Source: Flectobacillus sp. (GTDB taxonomy: Bacteria; Bacteroidota; Bacteroidia; Cytophagales; Spirosomataceae). From it: a stretch of 8,545 bases of DNA. The stretch covers positions 1 through 8,545 of the forward strand of contig JARXAV010000240.1 of the NCBI GenBank assembly GCA_029865665.1. Direction: 5' to 3'. Below are positions 1 to 5,915 of this stretch, piece after piece. Positions within the stretch are counted from its first letter, which is position 1; each line of letters opens with the position of its first letter. Below the pieces are notes generated by a model. It saw only the letters and a program-made list of their open reading frames with translations, did not search any database and was not told the DNA's origin. The position numbers were made by a program, and so were the translations under genes.

Positions 1-124
1 ATACTTCCAAAGCCATTTCAGCGGTACGCCTCAATAAGGTTGTTCCCTGATATTCGACCAATTGTTTGGGAAAACCCAATCGTCGAGAAGCACCAGCCGC
101 CAAAATAATCGTAACAAGATTCAT
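1..124 (-). CDS. MobA/MocA-like nucleotidyltransferase, N-terminal 41 codons (cut by window edge)
   Basis: The minus strand from the ATG at 124-122 reads MNLVTIILAAGASRRLGFPK, then QLVEYQG and LLRR, and is open to the left edge. The LAAGxSxRxGxPK signature at residues 8-20 is the nucleotide-binding loop of the MobA-like NTP transferase family (GT-A type Rossmann fold). There the glycine-rich loop holds the nucleotide triphosphate and the lysine (K20) contacts its phosphates. The PKQL-x-yxG-xxLL continuation resembles the MocA-type subgroup (molybdenum cofactor cytidylyltransferase and relatives) more than GlmU or IspD. That subgroup assignment is inference, because the substrate-specifying parts lie outside the window. 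It is the last gene of the leftward series. It is separated from the secreted-protein gene by 175 bases holding a large hairpin and a G-rich tract, so it probably has its own promoter. No Shine-Dalgarno sequence is seen. Confidence 0.85.
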   Translation of the reverse strand, partial: MNLVTIILAAGASRRLGFPKQLVEYQGTTLLRRTAEMALEV

Positions 125-141
125 ACGTTCAAAAGATAATT

Positions 142-167
142 CTTATAAAAATTCAAAGCTTATAAAA
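142..167 (-). repeat. Direct repeat TTTTATAAG upstream of the nucleotidyltransferase start
   Basis: On the minus strand TTTTATAAG occurs twice (159-167 and 142-150), 17 bases start to start, ending 17 bases before the ATG of the nucleotidyltransferase gene. The stretch 125-175 is AT-rich and is where its promoter should lie. I could not find a clean TTTG-N19-TAnnTTTG match here. The nearest -7-like sequence is AAGCTTTG at 154-161. The repeat may be a protein-binding site or chance in AT-rich DNA. Confidence 0.3.
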
Positions 168-201
168 TTGCACCTTTTTCGGAAGAAATACAAGGATGGA
201 T

Positions 202-236
202 GGGGTAGATTTGGGGTAGAGCAGGGTATGGAGGGG
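202..236 (+). other. G-rich tract with canonical G-quadruplex pattern
   Basis: The plus strand carries four G-runs, GGGG, GGGG, GGG and GGGG, separated by 7, 7 and 6 bases. This satisfies the usual G3+N1-7 rule for an intramolecular quadruplex. TGGGGTAGA occurs twice (201-209 and 212-220) with an 11-base period, so part of the tract is a short tandem duplication. It lies between the 3' end of the secreted-protein gene and the upstream region of the nucleotidyltransferase gene. Leftward transcripts would carry the C-rich complement, so any quadruplex would form in the non-template DNA strand or in a plus-strand RNA. Confidence 0.6.
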
Positions 237-238
237 TG

Positions 239-294
239 TAACACAAGCTTGGAGCAAGAAGACGATAACGCCCTGTTGCTCCAAGCTTGTGTTA
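239..294 (-). terminator. Perfect 19-bp inverted repeat (strong stem-loop) after the secreted-protein gene
   Basis: TAACACAAGCTTGGAGCAA (239-257) is the exact reverse complement of 276-294, with an 18-base loop between. On the minus strand the stem starts 5 bases after the TAA of the 909-residue secreted protein, the usual place for a transcription end or a 3'-stabilising hairpin. No T-tract follows on the leftward side (CACCCCTCC comes next), so it is not a textbook intrinsic terminator. On the plus strand only a weak TTGTATTAATTT follows. The long unbroken stem and the HindIII-like centre of each arm also leave room for a repetitive palindromic element. Confidence 0.6.
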
Positions 295-299
295 TTGTA

Positions 300-3029
300 T
301 TAATTTACAGCGAATTTCAGAAACGTGTTTTCGCCTTGTTTGGTGGATAGTTTGATAAAATATAATCCTGTTCCAAGCGACTGAAGAGCTATTTTATTAT
401 CGTTCAACACCGTTCGCAGAACAACCGTAATACCTTGAGCGTTCACAATCTCATAATTCGTAAAAACTTTATTCGTTCTCAAATAGACATAATCATGACT
501 TGGGTTCGGGTATAGTAAAACCTCCTTCGTTAATTCGTCCTCTGTAGCTAATAACAGCAAAACGGATATACTTTGTGAGAGAGCCGTCACCGCCTCGTAT
601 TGGTCATTTCCTAGCTGACTCGCTTCCACCGTAATTAATCCCGTAGTTCCAGTTAGTTTTAATAAACCTCCCACGATACTTGCAGGACCAGAAAGCACTT
701 TAAGCGTTACTGGCAGATTACTGCTCGCACTTGCATTTAAGGTAAGAGGTAAAGCATTATGGTAAACCTCAGAAGGTAATTTTGCAAAACTAATCGTTTG
801 CGAAAGCTTCGTTACGGTTACATCTACGGTTGTAGTCGTTGACTCGTATTTAGCACTGCTTGTCTGTGTAATCAAGATGGTTGCTTTTCCCGCTTTCAAA
901 ACTTTCACCACTCCCGTAGCACTCACACTAACGGCATCACCCGAAGAGATACTATATGCAAAAGCACCGTCAGATGTCGAAACTGGCTTGATACTAAAAT
1001 CAGCATCGCTCATTTTCTTAGCAAAAGGTTGAATTGCCGTGATGGTAGGAGCCAATAAATTAATTGTTATCGCAATGGTTAGTTCACTCGCTGCATATTC
1101 GGTAGTGGCGGCTTGACTTATTTTCACTTTGGCAACACCACTTTTTAGCACCTTTACTTTTCCATCGGCGGTCAAGCTAATGGCATCTCCACTCACTAAA
1201 CTATAGACAAACGAAGCAGGAGAATTAGAACTTGGAGTCAACGAAAAATCTGCGTCTGTAATTGTTTTTGTTATATAGTTCTGTATAATTAGTGTCTCCT
1301 TAAGCGTTTTGACATGTGGCATATACGTTAATACGAATACTTGACCCGAAATATAATCTGCCAGATAGAGAGTCCCTTTATGATATTTCAATAAATAAGA
1401 ACTTCCGTTAGAAAAATTACCTGCATTATCGGCTAAATTTGTTTTTGAGGTCAGTAATTGTCCTTGTTTATTAAAGGCATAAATAGCAAATCCTTTTCCT
1501 CCATACACATCACGAATAGCAATATGTATCACACCATATTCATCTATCACCATGCCCACTACATCCGTTCCAAACTCTCCAACATTCAACTTAAACGTAT
1601 TCATCAACTTACCCGTTTTGTCAACTATTGATAAACTAAACTTGTATTGATCTGAGCTCGAAACTGTCAAGATATAATTACTAGCTTGTGCATCTTTCAC
1701 CATAGCTTCTATGTCTGCACTAACCATGATAACCCGTTTTATTTTTCCATTAAAATCATACACATTAATAGAGTCTGAATCAGAGAAAGCTTTCCATAAT
1801 ACTGTTATTTCCTTATCTGTCGAGTCAAGATTAATATAATTTAGCGTTTGAGTGTTTTTAAAACTCACTAATTCTGTTGAAAGGTTTGTAGCGGTACGAT
1901 AAGCGTTTAATGTACGGCTAGAACGATTATAATAAATCATATCCCCCGAACTTCTTACACTTATAATAGGTTGTACATAGTCAATATTTTTTGTTCTTTT
2001 CTGAAGAAACTTAGCATTTCCATCAAATTGCTGCAATTTGTTATTATCTACAATCCATACGTTTCCCTTCTCATCAAAATTAAAATCATTTAAATAATAT
2101 AAAGCACCATCATCATACTCATTTTTATTAAAACGGGTTTTATTTTTCCCATCTAAGGTGAAAGTATTATAATGAGATTGAGAATACTCCACTAATTTAT
2201 TGTTGGATACGGCAATGATATCCAAAACTGACTCATAGTTTGAATTAATATATCCCCCAAACTTAATAGAAGATAGCACCTTTCCTGTTTTATCGAAGCG
2301 TTCCACCTTTTCATAGTCTGGAGTACCATAAAAATACCCACTGCTATCCATAGCGATTTTACCTTCATAATTATAAGCGAACTTATTGACAAAGTTTCCC
2401 TTTGCATCAAATTGCTGAATTGTTGAATTGTTATCTACAAATAAGTTATCATTCGCATCCACAAACAACTGAGAGATAGTACCCGTAAACTCTCCGTTAG
2501 CCGTTCCTTTCTTCCCAATTGTTTTTACAAACTTACCATTGGTATCAAACACCGTAATCAATTCTTGAGCTCCCAGATATACATTGTTCTTTGAATCCAC
2601 TGCAAAACACACAAAATACCCGCCATTGATATACGCTTTGATATTATCTATCTTATAAACCATTGTTCCATTCTTATCAAAACAAAACAATTGGTAATTC
2701 TTATCACTGTAGATGATGAAACGATTTTGCTTATCAACACAAAAATCGAATATATCCTCAAAAGTACTATTACCCAGTGCTTTAGAAAAATAAGGGAAAG
2801 TATATTTATTTTTGATAATTCCTTGAAAATCAACCTCTATAATCATCTTACTCGTTCTTGGATGGAGAAAATAAATTGACTCTCCTGAGGCATAATAATT
2901 ATATGCACTACTAGTAATTTGTTCACCTATTGCTCCAACCCCTCCGATAGTTGATTTTAAGCTGTAGGACTGTGCAAACATTGACAAAGACATAAGCGAA
3001 AACATCGCTAGTAATAGTACTTTTTTCAT
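300..3029 (-). CDS. Secreted beta-propeller and Ig-like protein with type IX secretion sorting domain
   Basis: This 909-residue protein is predicted to be exported and then passed through the type IX secretion system to the surface or medium. Residues 1-19 form a signal peptide (MKK, a leucine-rich core, then SMFA before Q20). Residues about 90-350 contain NHL-like propeller blades with a D-x-x-[N/G]-x-(V/L/F)-(Y/F/W) ... FD-x-x-G-K-x-V pattern, near residues 99, 145, 191, 228 and 322. A less regular propeller-like part runs to about 575. Residues about 580-823 hold three Ig-like units, each ending with a Q-x(5)-Y motif; the first two are clear copies of each other. Residues from about 836 are the Por secretion tail, with YPNP at 840-843 and a final GLYFIKL and TFLKFAVN. 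The role is probably adhesion or ligand binding; no catalytic motif was seen. It starts 45 bases after the COQ4-like gene, so read-through is possible. A strong hairpin follows its stop. Confidence 0.9.
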   Translation of the reverse strand: MKKVLLLAMFSLMSLSMFAQSYSLKSTIGGVGAIGEQITSSAYNYYASGESIYFLHPRTSKMIIEVDFQGIIKNKYTFPYFSKALGNSTFEDIFDFCVDKQNRFIIYSDKNYQLFCFDKNGTMVYKIDNIKAYINGGYFVCFAVDSKNNVYLGAQELITVFDTNGKFVKTIGKKGTANGEFTGTISQLFVDANDNLFVDNNSTIQQFDAKGNFVNKFAYNYEGKIAMDSSGYFYGTPDYEKVERFDKTGKVLSSIKFGGYINSNYESVLDIIAVSNNKLVEYSQSHYNTFTLDGKNKTRFNKNEYDDGALYYLNDFNFDEKGNVWIVDNNKLQQFDGNAKFLQKRTKNIDYVQPIISVRSSGDMIYYNRSSRTLNAYRTATNLSTELVSFKNTQTLNYINLDSTDKEITVLWKAFSDSDSINVYDFNGKIKRVIMVSADIEAMVKDAQASNYILTVSSSDQYKFSLSIVDKTGKLMNTFKLNVGEFGTDVVGMVIDEYGVIHIAIRDVYGGKGFAIYAFNKQGQLLTSKTNLADNAGNFSNGSSYLLKYHKGTLYLADYISGQVFVLTYMPHVKTLKETLIIQNYITKTITDADFSLTPSSNSPASFVYSLVSGDAISLTADGKVKVLKSGVAKVKISQAATTEYAASELTIAITINLLAPTITAIQPFAKKMSDADFSIKPVSTSDGAFAYSISSGDAVSVSATGVVKVLKAGKATILITQTSSAKYESTTTTVDVTVTKLSQTISFAKLPSEVYHNALPLTLNASASSNLPVTLKVLSGPASIVGGLLKLTGTTGLITVEASQLGNDQYEAVTALSQSISVLLLLATEDELTKEVLLYPNPSHDYVYLRTNKVFTNYEIVNAQGITVVLRTVLNDNKIALQSLGTGLYFIKLSTKQGENTFLKFAVN
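810..1253 (-). repeat. Tandem duplicated Ig-like module inside the secreted protein
   Basis: Residues 593-657 and 676-740 are clearly homologous, with an 83-residue (249-base) period. Both begin ADFS, share a Y-S-(I/L)-x-SGDA-(I/V)-S core, a G-x-VKVLK-(S/A)-G-x-A segment, and then an (I)-(S/T)-Q-x(5)-Y motif. A third, more diverged unit follows at about 742-823 (TLKVLSGPASIV ... VEASQ-x(5)-Y). This points to domain duplication within the gene. It also marks a stretch where recombination could change copy number. Confidence 0.75.
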
Positions 3030-3074
3030 TATAATAAATTGTTTCTAAATATGTATTTAAGTTTAGTTTAAAAT

Positions 3075-3497
3075 TCACCCAACCAACCGCTCCAACTCTT
3101 CTCTACTCATTTCCAATACATTAACAGTCGCTGATAGAATAAATGGGTTGGTTTTCCCTATTCCTGCTAAAAAAGCTTTATAGGTTTTTACTGGACAAAT
3201 CAATAGTCCCAGCATTACTAGACTAACGGGGTAAATCCACGTTCTGGGATAGCCCTTTCGTCCTCCGCTGGCTAACTCCCAAGCACTTACTTGGCATTCA
3301 CCTACCCAATTAGTTGGATAGCCTGTCAGCAAGTGATTGATGTCGTGTAAAAGCAAAGCACGCCCGTCAAAATTTGGGTAACGAAAGGAAAATGAGCCAA
3401 TACGGGCTTCGTTGAAAGTTTCGGAAATTCCTCCATCTGGAGGTAAATTATTTGTTTGCCAATAGTGTTGGAGGTCTTCGTAAATCGTTTTTTTCAT
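3075..3497 (-). CDS. Small COQ4-like protein with HDxxH-x11-E metal motif
   Basis: The 140-residue protein carries HDINHLLTGYPTNWVGE, with H51, D52, H55 and E67 spaced exactly as in the HDxxH-x11-E motif that defines the COQ4 family. In eukaryotes COQ4 binds a metal and lipid and takes part in ubiquinone synthesis. A hydrophobic stretch at about 88-101 (WIYPVSLVMLGLLI) fits a membrane-associated or lipid-facing helix. The family call rests on this motif and the surrounding pattern. At 140 residues it is shorter than eukaryotic COQ4 and has only the core. Bacteroidota generally use menaquinone, so a ubiquinone role is not expected here and the substrate is unknown. The gene starts with ATG 18 bases after the DinB-like gene and is probably co-transcribed with it. 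The next gene, for the secreted protein, lies 45 bases on. Confidence 0.7.
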   Translation of the reverse strand: MKKTIYEDLQHYWQTNNLPPDGGISETFNEARIGSFSFRYPNFDGRALLLHDINHLLTGYPTNWVGECQVSAWELASGGRKGYPRTWIYPVSLVMLGLLICPVKTYKAFLAGIGKTNPFILSATVNVLEMSREELERLVG

Positions 3498-3515
3498 ACT
3501 TATAATAACTGTAAT

Positions 3516-3965
3516 TTACACATCCAACAACCGACGATGATAATTAATTTGTCCCAAATGGTATGTCAAATGCGTTGTTAAATGGACTAACAAGTATTCC
3601 GTACTTGTCTTTTCTTCAAAAACCAAAAGCGGATATTCTTCTTCCAACACCGTATCTGGAAGTTCTGACAAGGTCGTTTTAAGAATAATCAGTAAAGCGT
3701 CTATTTGTTCTAAAAGACTTTCTCTAGGAATATTTTTCAAGGAAAATTCAGCAGGTCTATCTCGTACATAGTCTGTTCCTCCCAGAACTGCCCCAATGTA
3801 CGTATTCAAATTGCCAAGAAGATGTAAAGTCAGATTTCCCGCAGCATTGGAGACTTGTCCAGTAGTTTGCCAGATAATTTGCTCGTCTGAGTACAGGTTT
3901 AGTTCTACTTTCAGCCTTGTTAAATCACGTTCAAAGAGTCTATAAAGTGTTGTTTGTAGTGTCAT
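3516..3965 (-). CDS. DinB-like (DUF1572-type) putative metalloenzyme
   Basis: This 149-residue protein looks like a DinB/YfiT-fold four-helix bundle. These typically hold a divalent metal with three histidines; some members are thiol-dependent transferases, but most have no assigned reaction. Candidate ligands are H48 in NAAGNLTLHLLGNLNTYIG and H132 and H136 in the C-terminal HLTTHLTYHLGQINYH helix. The HxxxHxGQI ending is characteristic of the superfamily. The ATG at 3965-3963 is chosen over an in-frame TTG at 3986. The TTG lies inside the terminator hairpin of the preceding gene, and the domain starts naturally at MTLQTTLYRLFERDL. The COQ4-like gene follows after 18 bases, suggesting a two-gene unit. 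No good promoter match was seen in the 66 bases upstream. The substrate cannot be inferred. Confidence 0.8.
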   Translation of the reverse strand: MTLQTTLYRLFERDLTRLKVELNLYSDEQIIWQTTGQVSNAAGNLTLHLLGNLNTYIGAVLGGTDYVRDRPAEFSLKNIPRESLLEQIDALLIILKTTLSELPDTVLEEEYPLLVFEEKTSTEYLLVHLTTHLTYHLGQINYHRRLLDV

Positions 3966-3979
3966 TGTTTTTTTGGGGT

Positions 3980-4008
3980 AAAACAAAACCTGCTTTATGA
4001 GCAGGTTT
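3980..4008 (-). terminator. Intrinsic terminator of the EEP cassette
   Basis: On the minus strand AAACCTGC (4008-4001), a 7-base loop and GCAGGTTT (3993-3986) form a perfect 8-bp stem. It runs directly into TGTTTTA, giving a GGTTTTGTTTT tract. The stem begins 23 bases after the TAA of the 136-residue protein gene. The stem plus T-rich tail is a standard rho-independent terminator, and it separates that gene from the DinB-like gene. Confidence 0.8.
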
Positions 4009-4031
4009 GAGCATTAATTATGACTTTGCAC

Positions 4032-4442
4032 TTACTCCTGATTAATTGGTCCAGTCAGTGAATAAATTGCTTTTTGTACTTGATGAGAGCCTAAAATATC
4101 AGCAAGACGAGCTATAAACTCTTCTTCGCTAGCTATTGTCCACTTTCTATCTGATAAATTATCCGTTAATTCTAAAGGATAAACTGATAAGTTCTGCGAA
4201 ACGGTCAGAAGTGTAAACTGATAATTACCTAAACTTGGTGCTTTGATGACAAGTCCATGCAACATATTACTTCCATTGTTTGACTGCCTATTATAGTTAT
4301 CTACAACGGTTTTGACTTCTCCAACAAGTATATTCCTTGTCGCTTCTTCCAAATACTTGGCTTGTTGAGCTAGTATATCTCTTGGCATCGACGCTGAGTC
4401 TGAGCTGAAATCTAAGTTCCAAAGGCTTTCTATAGTATTCAT
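4032..4442 (-). CDS. Unrecognised 136-residue protein coupled to the EEP gene
   Basis: I do not recognise this family with certainty. The protein is soluble-looking, with no signal peptide or membrane segment. It begins with an acidic, serine-rich stretch (residues 7-19), then a helical PRDILAQQAKYLEEATRNIL segment (20-39). A beta-rich middle follows (VIKAPSLGNYQFTLLTV, about 65-81, then SVYPLEL). A helical tail with EEEFIARLADILGS and VQKAIYSL completes it. The P-x-x-(I/L)-L-x-x-Q-A-x-x-L opening and the YP-(L/V) ... EEEF-x-x-x-L-x-x-IL ending suggest a compact single-domain protein. Its ATG directly follows the TAG of the EEP gene with no base between, so the two are co-transcribed and probably translationally coupled. 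A partner, regulator or inhibitor of the EEP protein is the natural inference, but nothing in the sequence proves it. Confidence 0.75.
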   Translation of the reverse strand: MNTIESLWNLDFSSDSASMPRDILAQQAKYLEEATRNILVGEVKTVVDNYNRQSNNGSNMLHGLVIKAPSLGNYQFTLLTVSQNLSVYPLELTDNLSDRKWTIASEEEFIARLADILGSHQVQKAIYSLTGPINQE

Positions 4443-5261
4443 CTAAATCTTTATTTTAAATTTAATTGGTAAATGGTCTGAATATTTTTTATCTATGATA
4501 TTTGACTGAGTGAGTAACTTAACATCACCAATTTGTGTGGTAATTTCCAAGTCTTGGTCACTAAAGTCCTTAATCAAGCTAGGTCTAACAAGTACTTGGT
4601 CAAGTAAATTCCAATGATAATTTATCGGATTACTAGAATTATGATAAAAAGTACCCGATACATCTCCTTTTCCTAAATCTCCTAAAAAAGACCACATCGG
4701 ATTATAGAAAAAATCATACGCTTTATATGCTACTACTCGACTCCCTTTATTAGCAATATGCCTATCCATAACAGAATGTAAGCCTGTTGTTTGCACCATT
4801 CCTGCATCAAATGGATTCATATTAAAATCACCACATACAATAGTTCTTTTATGCCCTTGTTGTTGTTCGACGGAGTCAATAAATTCTTTAAGAACAGGAC
4901 TATAAGCCGCCTGATCTTCATTAGACCAATTTACTTTACTTTGAAAATGTACTGCAATTAAGGTTATTGAATCGTACTTTGGAGAAAAAACACTATGTGC
5001 TGTGAACCTTGGCAAGTCACTCAATAATTGAAATAGCTCTACCGTAGGCTTGAACTTAACATAGAACTGTAACTTTTCACAGTTAATCAAGGATGCGTAG
5101 TAAAAGTTACTCTCTCTCTGGTTTAATACTTTAAGGAACTCAGCAGAATCCTCGTAAGGTGACTCTGCTAAAATAAGAATATCTATTTGGTTTAAATATA
5201 CAAAATCATTGATTAGTTTATCTAGCTTCTTTTTGTTTATATTCCAAAATCCTACAGTCAT
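4443..5261 (-). CDS. Endonuclease/exonuclease/phosphatase (EEP) family hydrolase
   Basis: This 272-residue protein has the full set of EEP-superfamily motifs (the fold of exonuclease III, DNase I and inositol phosphatases). They are WN at 6-7 (N7), LILAES with E33, AVHF with H105, GDFN at 144-147 (D145, N147), LLDQVLV with D221, and SDHLP at 261-265 (D262, H263). Family members cleave phosphodiester or phosphomonoester bonds with Mg2+, so the enzyme is probably active. Whether its substrate is DNA, RNA or a small phosphoester cannot be told. It lacks a signal peptide, so it should be cytoplasmic. The segment between GDFN and the DQV motif (about 150-215, rich in aromatic residues, with a WSFLGDLGKGDVSGTFYH stretch) is the likely specificity region. 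It is the first gene of a bicistronic unit, with a consensus promoter 38-68 bases upstream and the 136-residue protein gene abutting its stop codon. Confidence 0.9.
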   Translation of the reverse strand: MTVGFWNINKKKLDKLINDFVYLNQIDILILAESPYEDSAEFLKVLNQRESNFYYASLINCEKLQFYVKFKPTVELFQLLSDLPRFTAHSVFSPKYDSITLIAVHFQSKVNWSNEDQAAYSPVLKEFIDSVEQQQGHKRTIVCGDFNMNPFDAGMVQTTGLHSVMDRHIANKGSRVVAYKAYDFFYNPMWSFLGDLGKGDVSGTFYHNSSNPINYHWNLLDQVLVRPSLIKDFSDQDLEITTQIGDVKLLTQSNIIDKKYSDHLPIKFKIKI

Positions 5262-5298
5262 TTAATTCGCTAAATTAGGTGTCATCGTATCTATATTT

Positions 5299-5329
5299 CA
5301 AACATATACAAATACCTACAAGTTTCAAA
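5299..5329 (-). promoter_or_regulatory. Consensus Bacteroidota promoter for the EEP cassette
   Basis: On the minus strand TTTG (5329-5326), a 19-base spacer and TATGTTTG (5306-5299) match the Bacteroidota primary sigma promoter TTTG-N19-TAnnTTTG at every defined position. The expected transcription start is around 5290-5294, giving a leader of about 30 bases before the ATG at 5261. Confidence 0.8.
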
Positions 5330-5776
5330 ATCATTTTCAAATCTAATAAAAATAAAACACTTTATGACTTACTCCAAAAAGAACGTTTCAATATACTAAA
5401 CCATTCATTTTTCTCATTTACCTTTAACTTCTATCAAATTATGACTTTCGAAGTGATGAATAATTTAGGTTTTCGCTTTGGAACCCAAAAGGACTGCATT
5501 CTTGTTCTATCAGTAGAAAATAAACCTAAAATTCAAACTTTGGACAAACCGAAAAATGAATTTAACAAGGGATTTTGCCACAAAAGATAAAAGACTGAAA
5601 TAAGTTAGTCCGTGTGAAGAATTTACGATTAAAAAGGATAAAAATCATATAAATCAATTGGTTTTACCCTCCATCAAATGCTTTCTACCTTATACCTGTA
5701 TAATTTTAAAATAAAACAATCAAAAATTATATAAAACAAAGAATTTATATGGCAAAAACGCCTATTCAATAAAAAA
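5330..5776. other. Gene-free AT-rich intergenic stretch
   Basis: This is most of the 654-base region between the divergent EEP and acnB genes. I see no convincing gene. The longest reading frame (plus strand, 5279-5590, GTG start) overlaps the EEP promoter and gives a low-complexity F/K/N-rich translation with no family pattern. A 49-codon frame from an ATG at 5441-5443 is no better. The part 5690-5780 is very A/T-rich (runs such as AAAATAAAAC and TATATAAAAC) and could act as an UP-element-like or bent DNA segment upstream of the acnB promoter. No strong terminator hairpin was found in it. Confidence 0.5.
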
Positions 5777-5808
5777 TTTTTAATTCGGAGTTGCTTTTTA
5801 TAAATTTG
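5777..5808 (+). promoter_or_regulatory. Probable acnB promoter
   Basis: TAAATTTG at 5801-5808 matches the Bacteroidota -7 consensus TAnnTTTG exactly. Nineteen bases upstream is a run of T (5777-5781) that matches three of the four bases of the -33 TTTG. Transcription would start near 5813-5816, leaving a leader of about 100 bases before the acnB ATG at 5916. The -7 box sits inside an inverted repeat. Confidence 0.5.
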
Positions 5809-5817
5809 TAAAGCAAC
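5790..5817 (+). promoter_or_regulatory. Inverted repeat GTTGCTTT-N12-AAAGCAAC spanning the acnB -7 box
   Basis: Two perfect 8-base arms (5790-5797 and 5810-5817) flank a 12-base AT-rich centre containing the predicted -7 element. Arm centres are 20 bases apart, about two helical turns, which is the geometry of an operator for a dimeric regulator. A regulator bound here would cover the promoter, so repression is the natural reading. The regulator is unknown. Confidence 0.45.
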
Positions 5818-5826
5818 ATTTAAACG

Positions 5827-5878
5827 AAATTGCTCCCTTAAAACTTCAACCGAAGTTTGCTGACTTAGAAAATTGCTC
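5827..5878 (+). promoter_or_regulatory. acnB leader: 7-bp hairpin flanked by AAATTGCTC direct repeats
   Basis: AAACTTC (5841-5847), loop AACC and GAAGTTT (5852-5858) form a perfect 7-bp stem. AAATTGCTC occurs on each side of it, at 5827-5835 and 5870-5878, 43 bases start to start. All of this lies downstream of the predicted start and upstream of the acnB ATG, so it would be in the mRNA leader. No T-tract follows the stem, so it is not a terminator. It could be an RNA structure or a protein-binding site. Confidence 0.4.
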
Positions 5879-5915
5879 AAGAAAAAATACAATATATAAC
5901 TGTAAATAATTCAAT

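Noticed and set aside
66..350. Plus-strand 94-codon frame with ATG start
   Set aside because: It overlaps the real nucleotidyltransferase start, runs through the hairpin and G-rich tract, and ends inside the secreted-protein gene; the translation shows no family pattern.
2192..2879. Short frames on both strands within the secreted-protein gene
   Set aside because: They lie wholly inside an intact 909-codon gene with a signal peptide and sorting domain, and have no features of their own.
3966..3986. TTG start extending the DinB-like protein by seven residues
   Set aside because: The TTG lies within the stem of the upstream terminator, and the family domain begins at the ATG at 3965-3963.
5279..5590. 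Plus-strand 103-codon frame in the divergent intergenic region
   Set aside because: It starts at GTG inside the EEP promoter region, is rich in F, K, N and I as expected from AT-rich noncoding DNA, and has no recognisable motif. A decayed gene cannot be excluded.
5674..5892. Minus-strand 72-codon frame upstream of acnB
   Set aside because: It covers the acnB promoter and leader, and its translation is low-complexity L/F/I/Y-rich.
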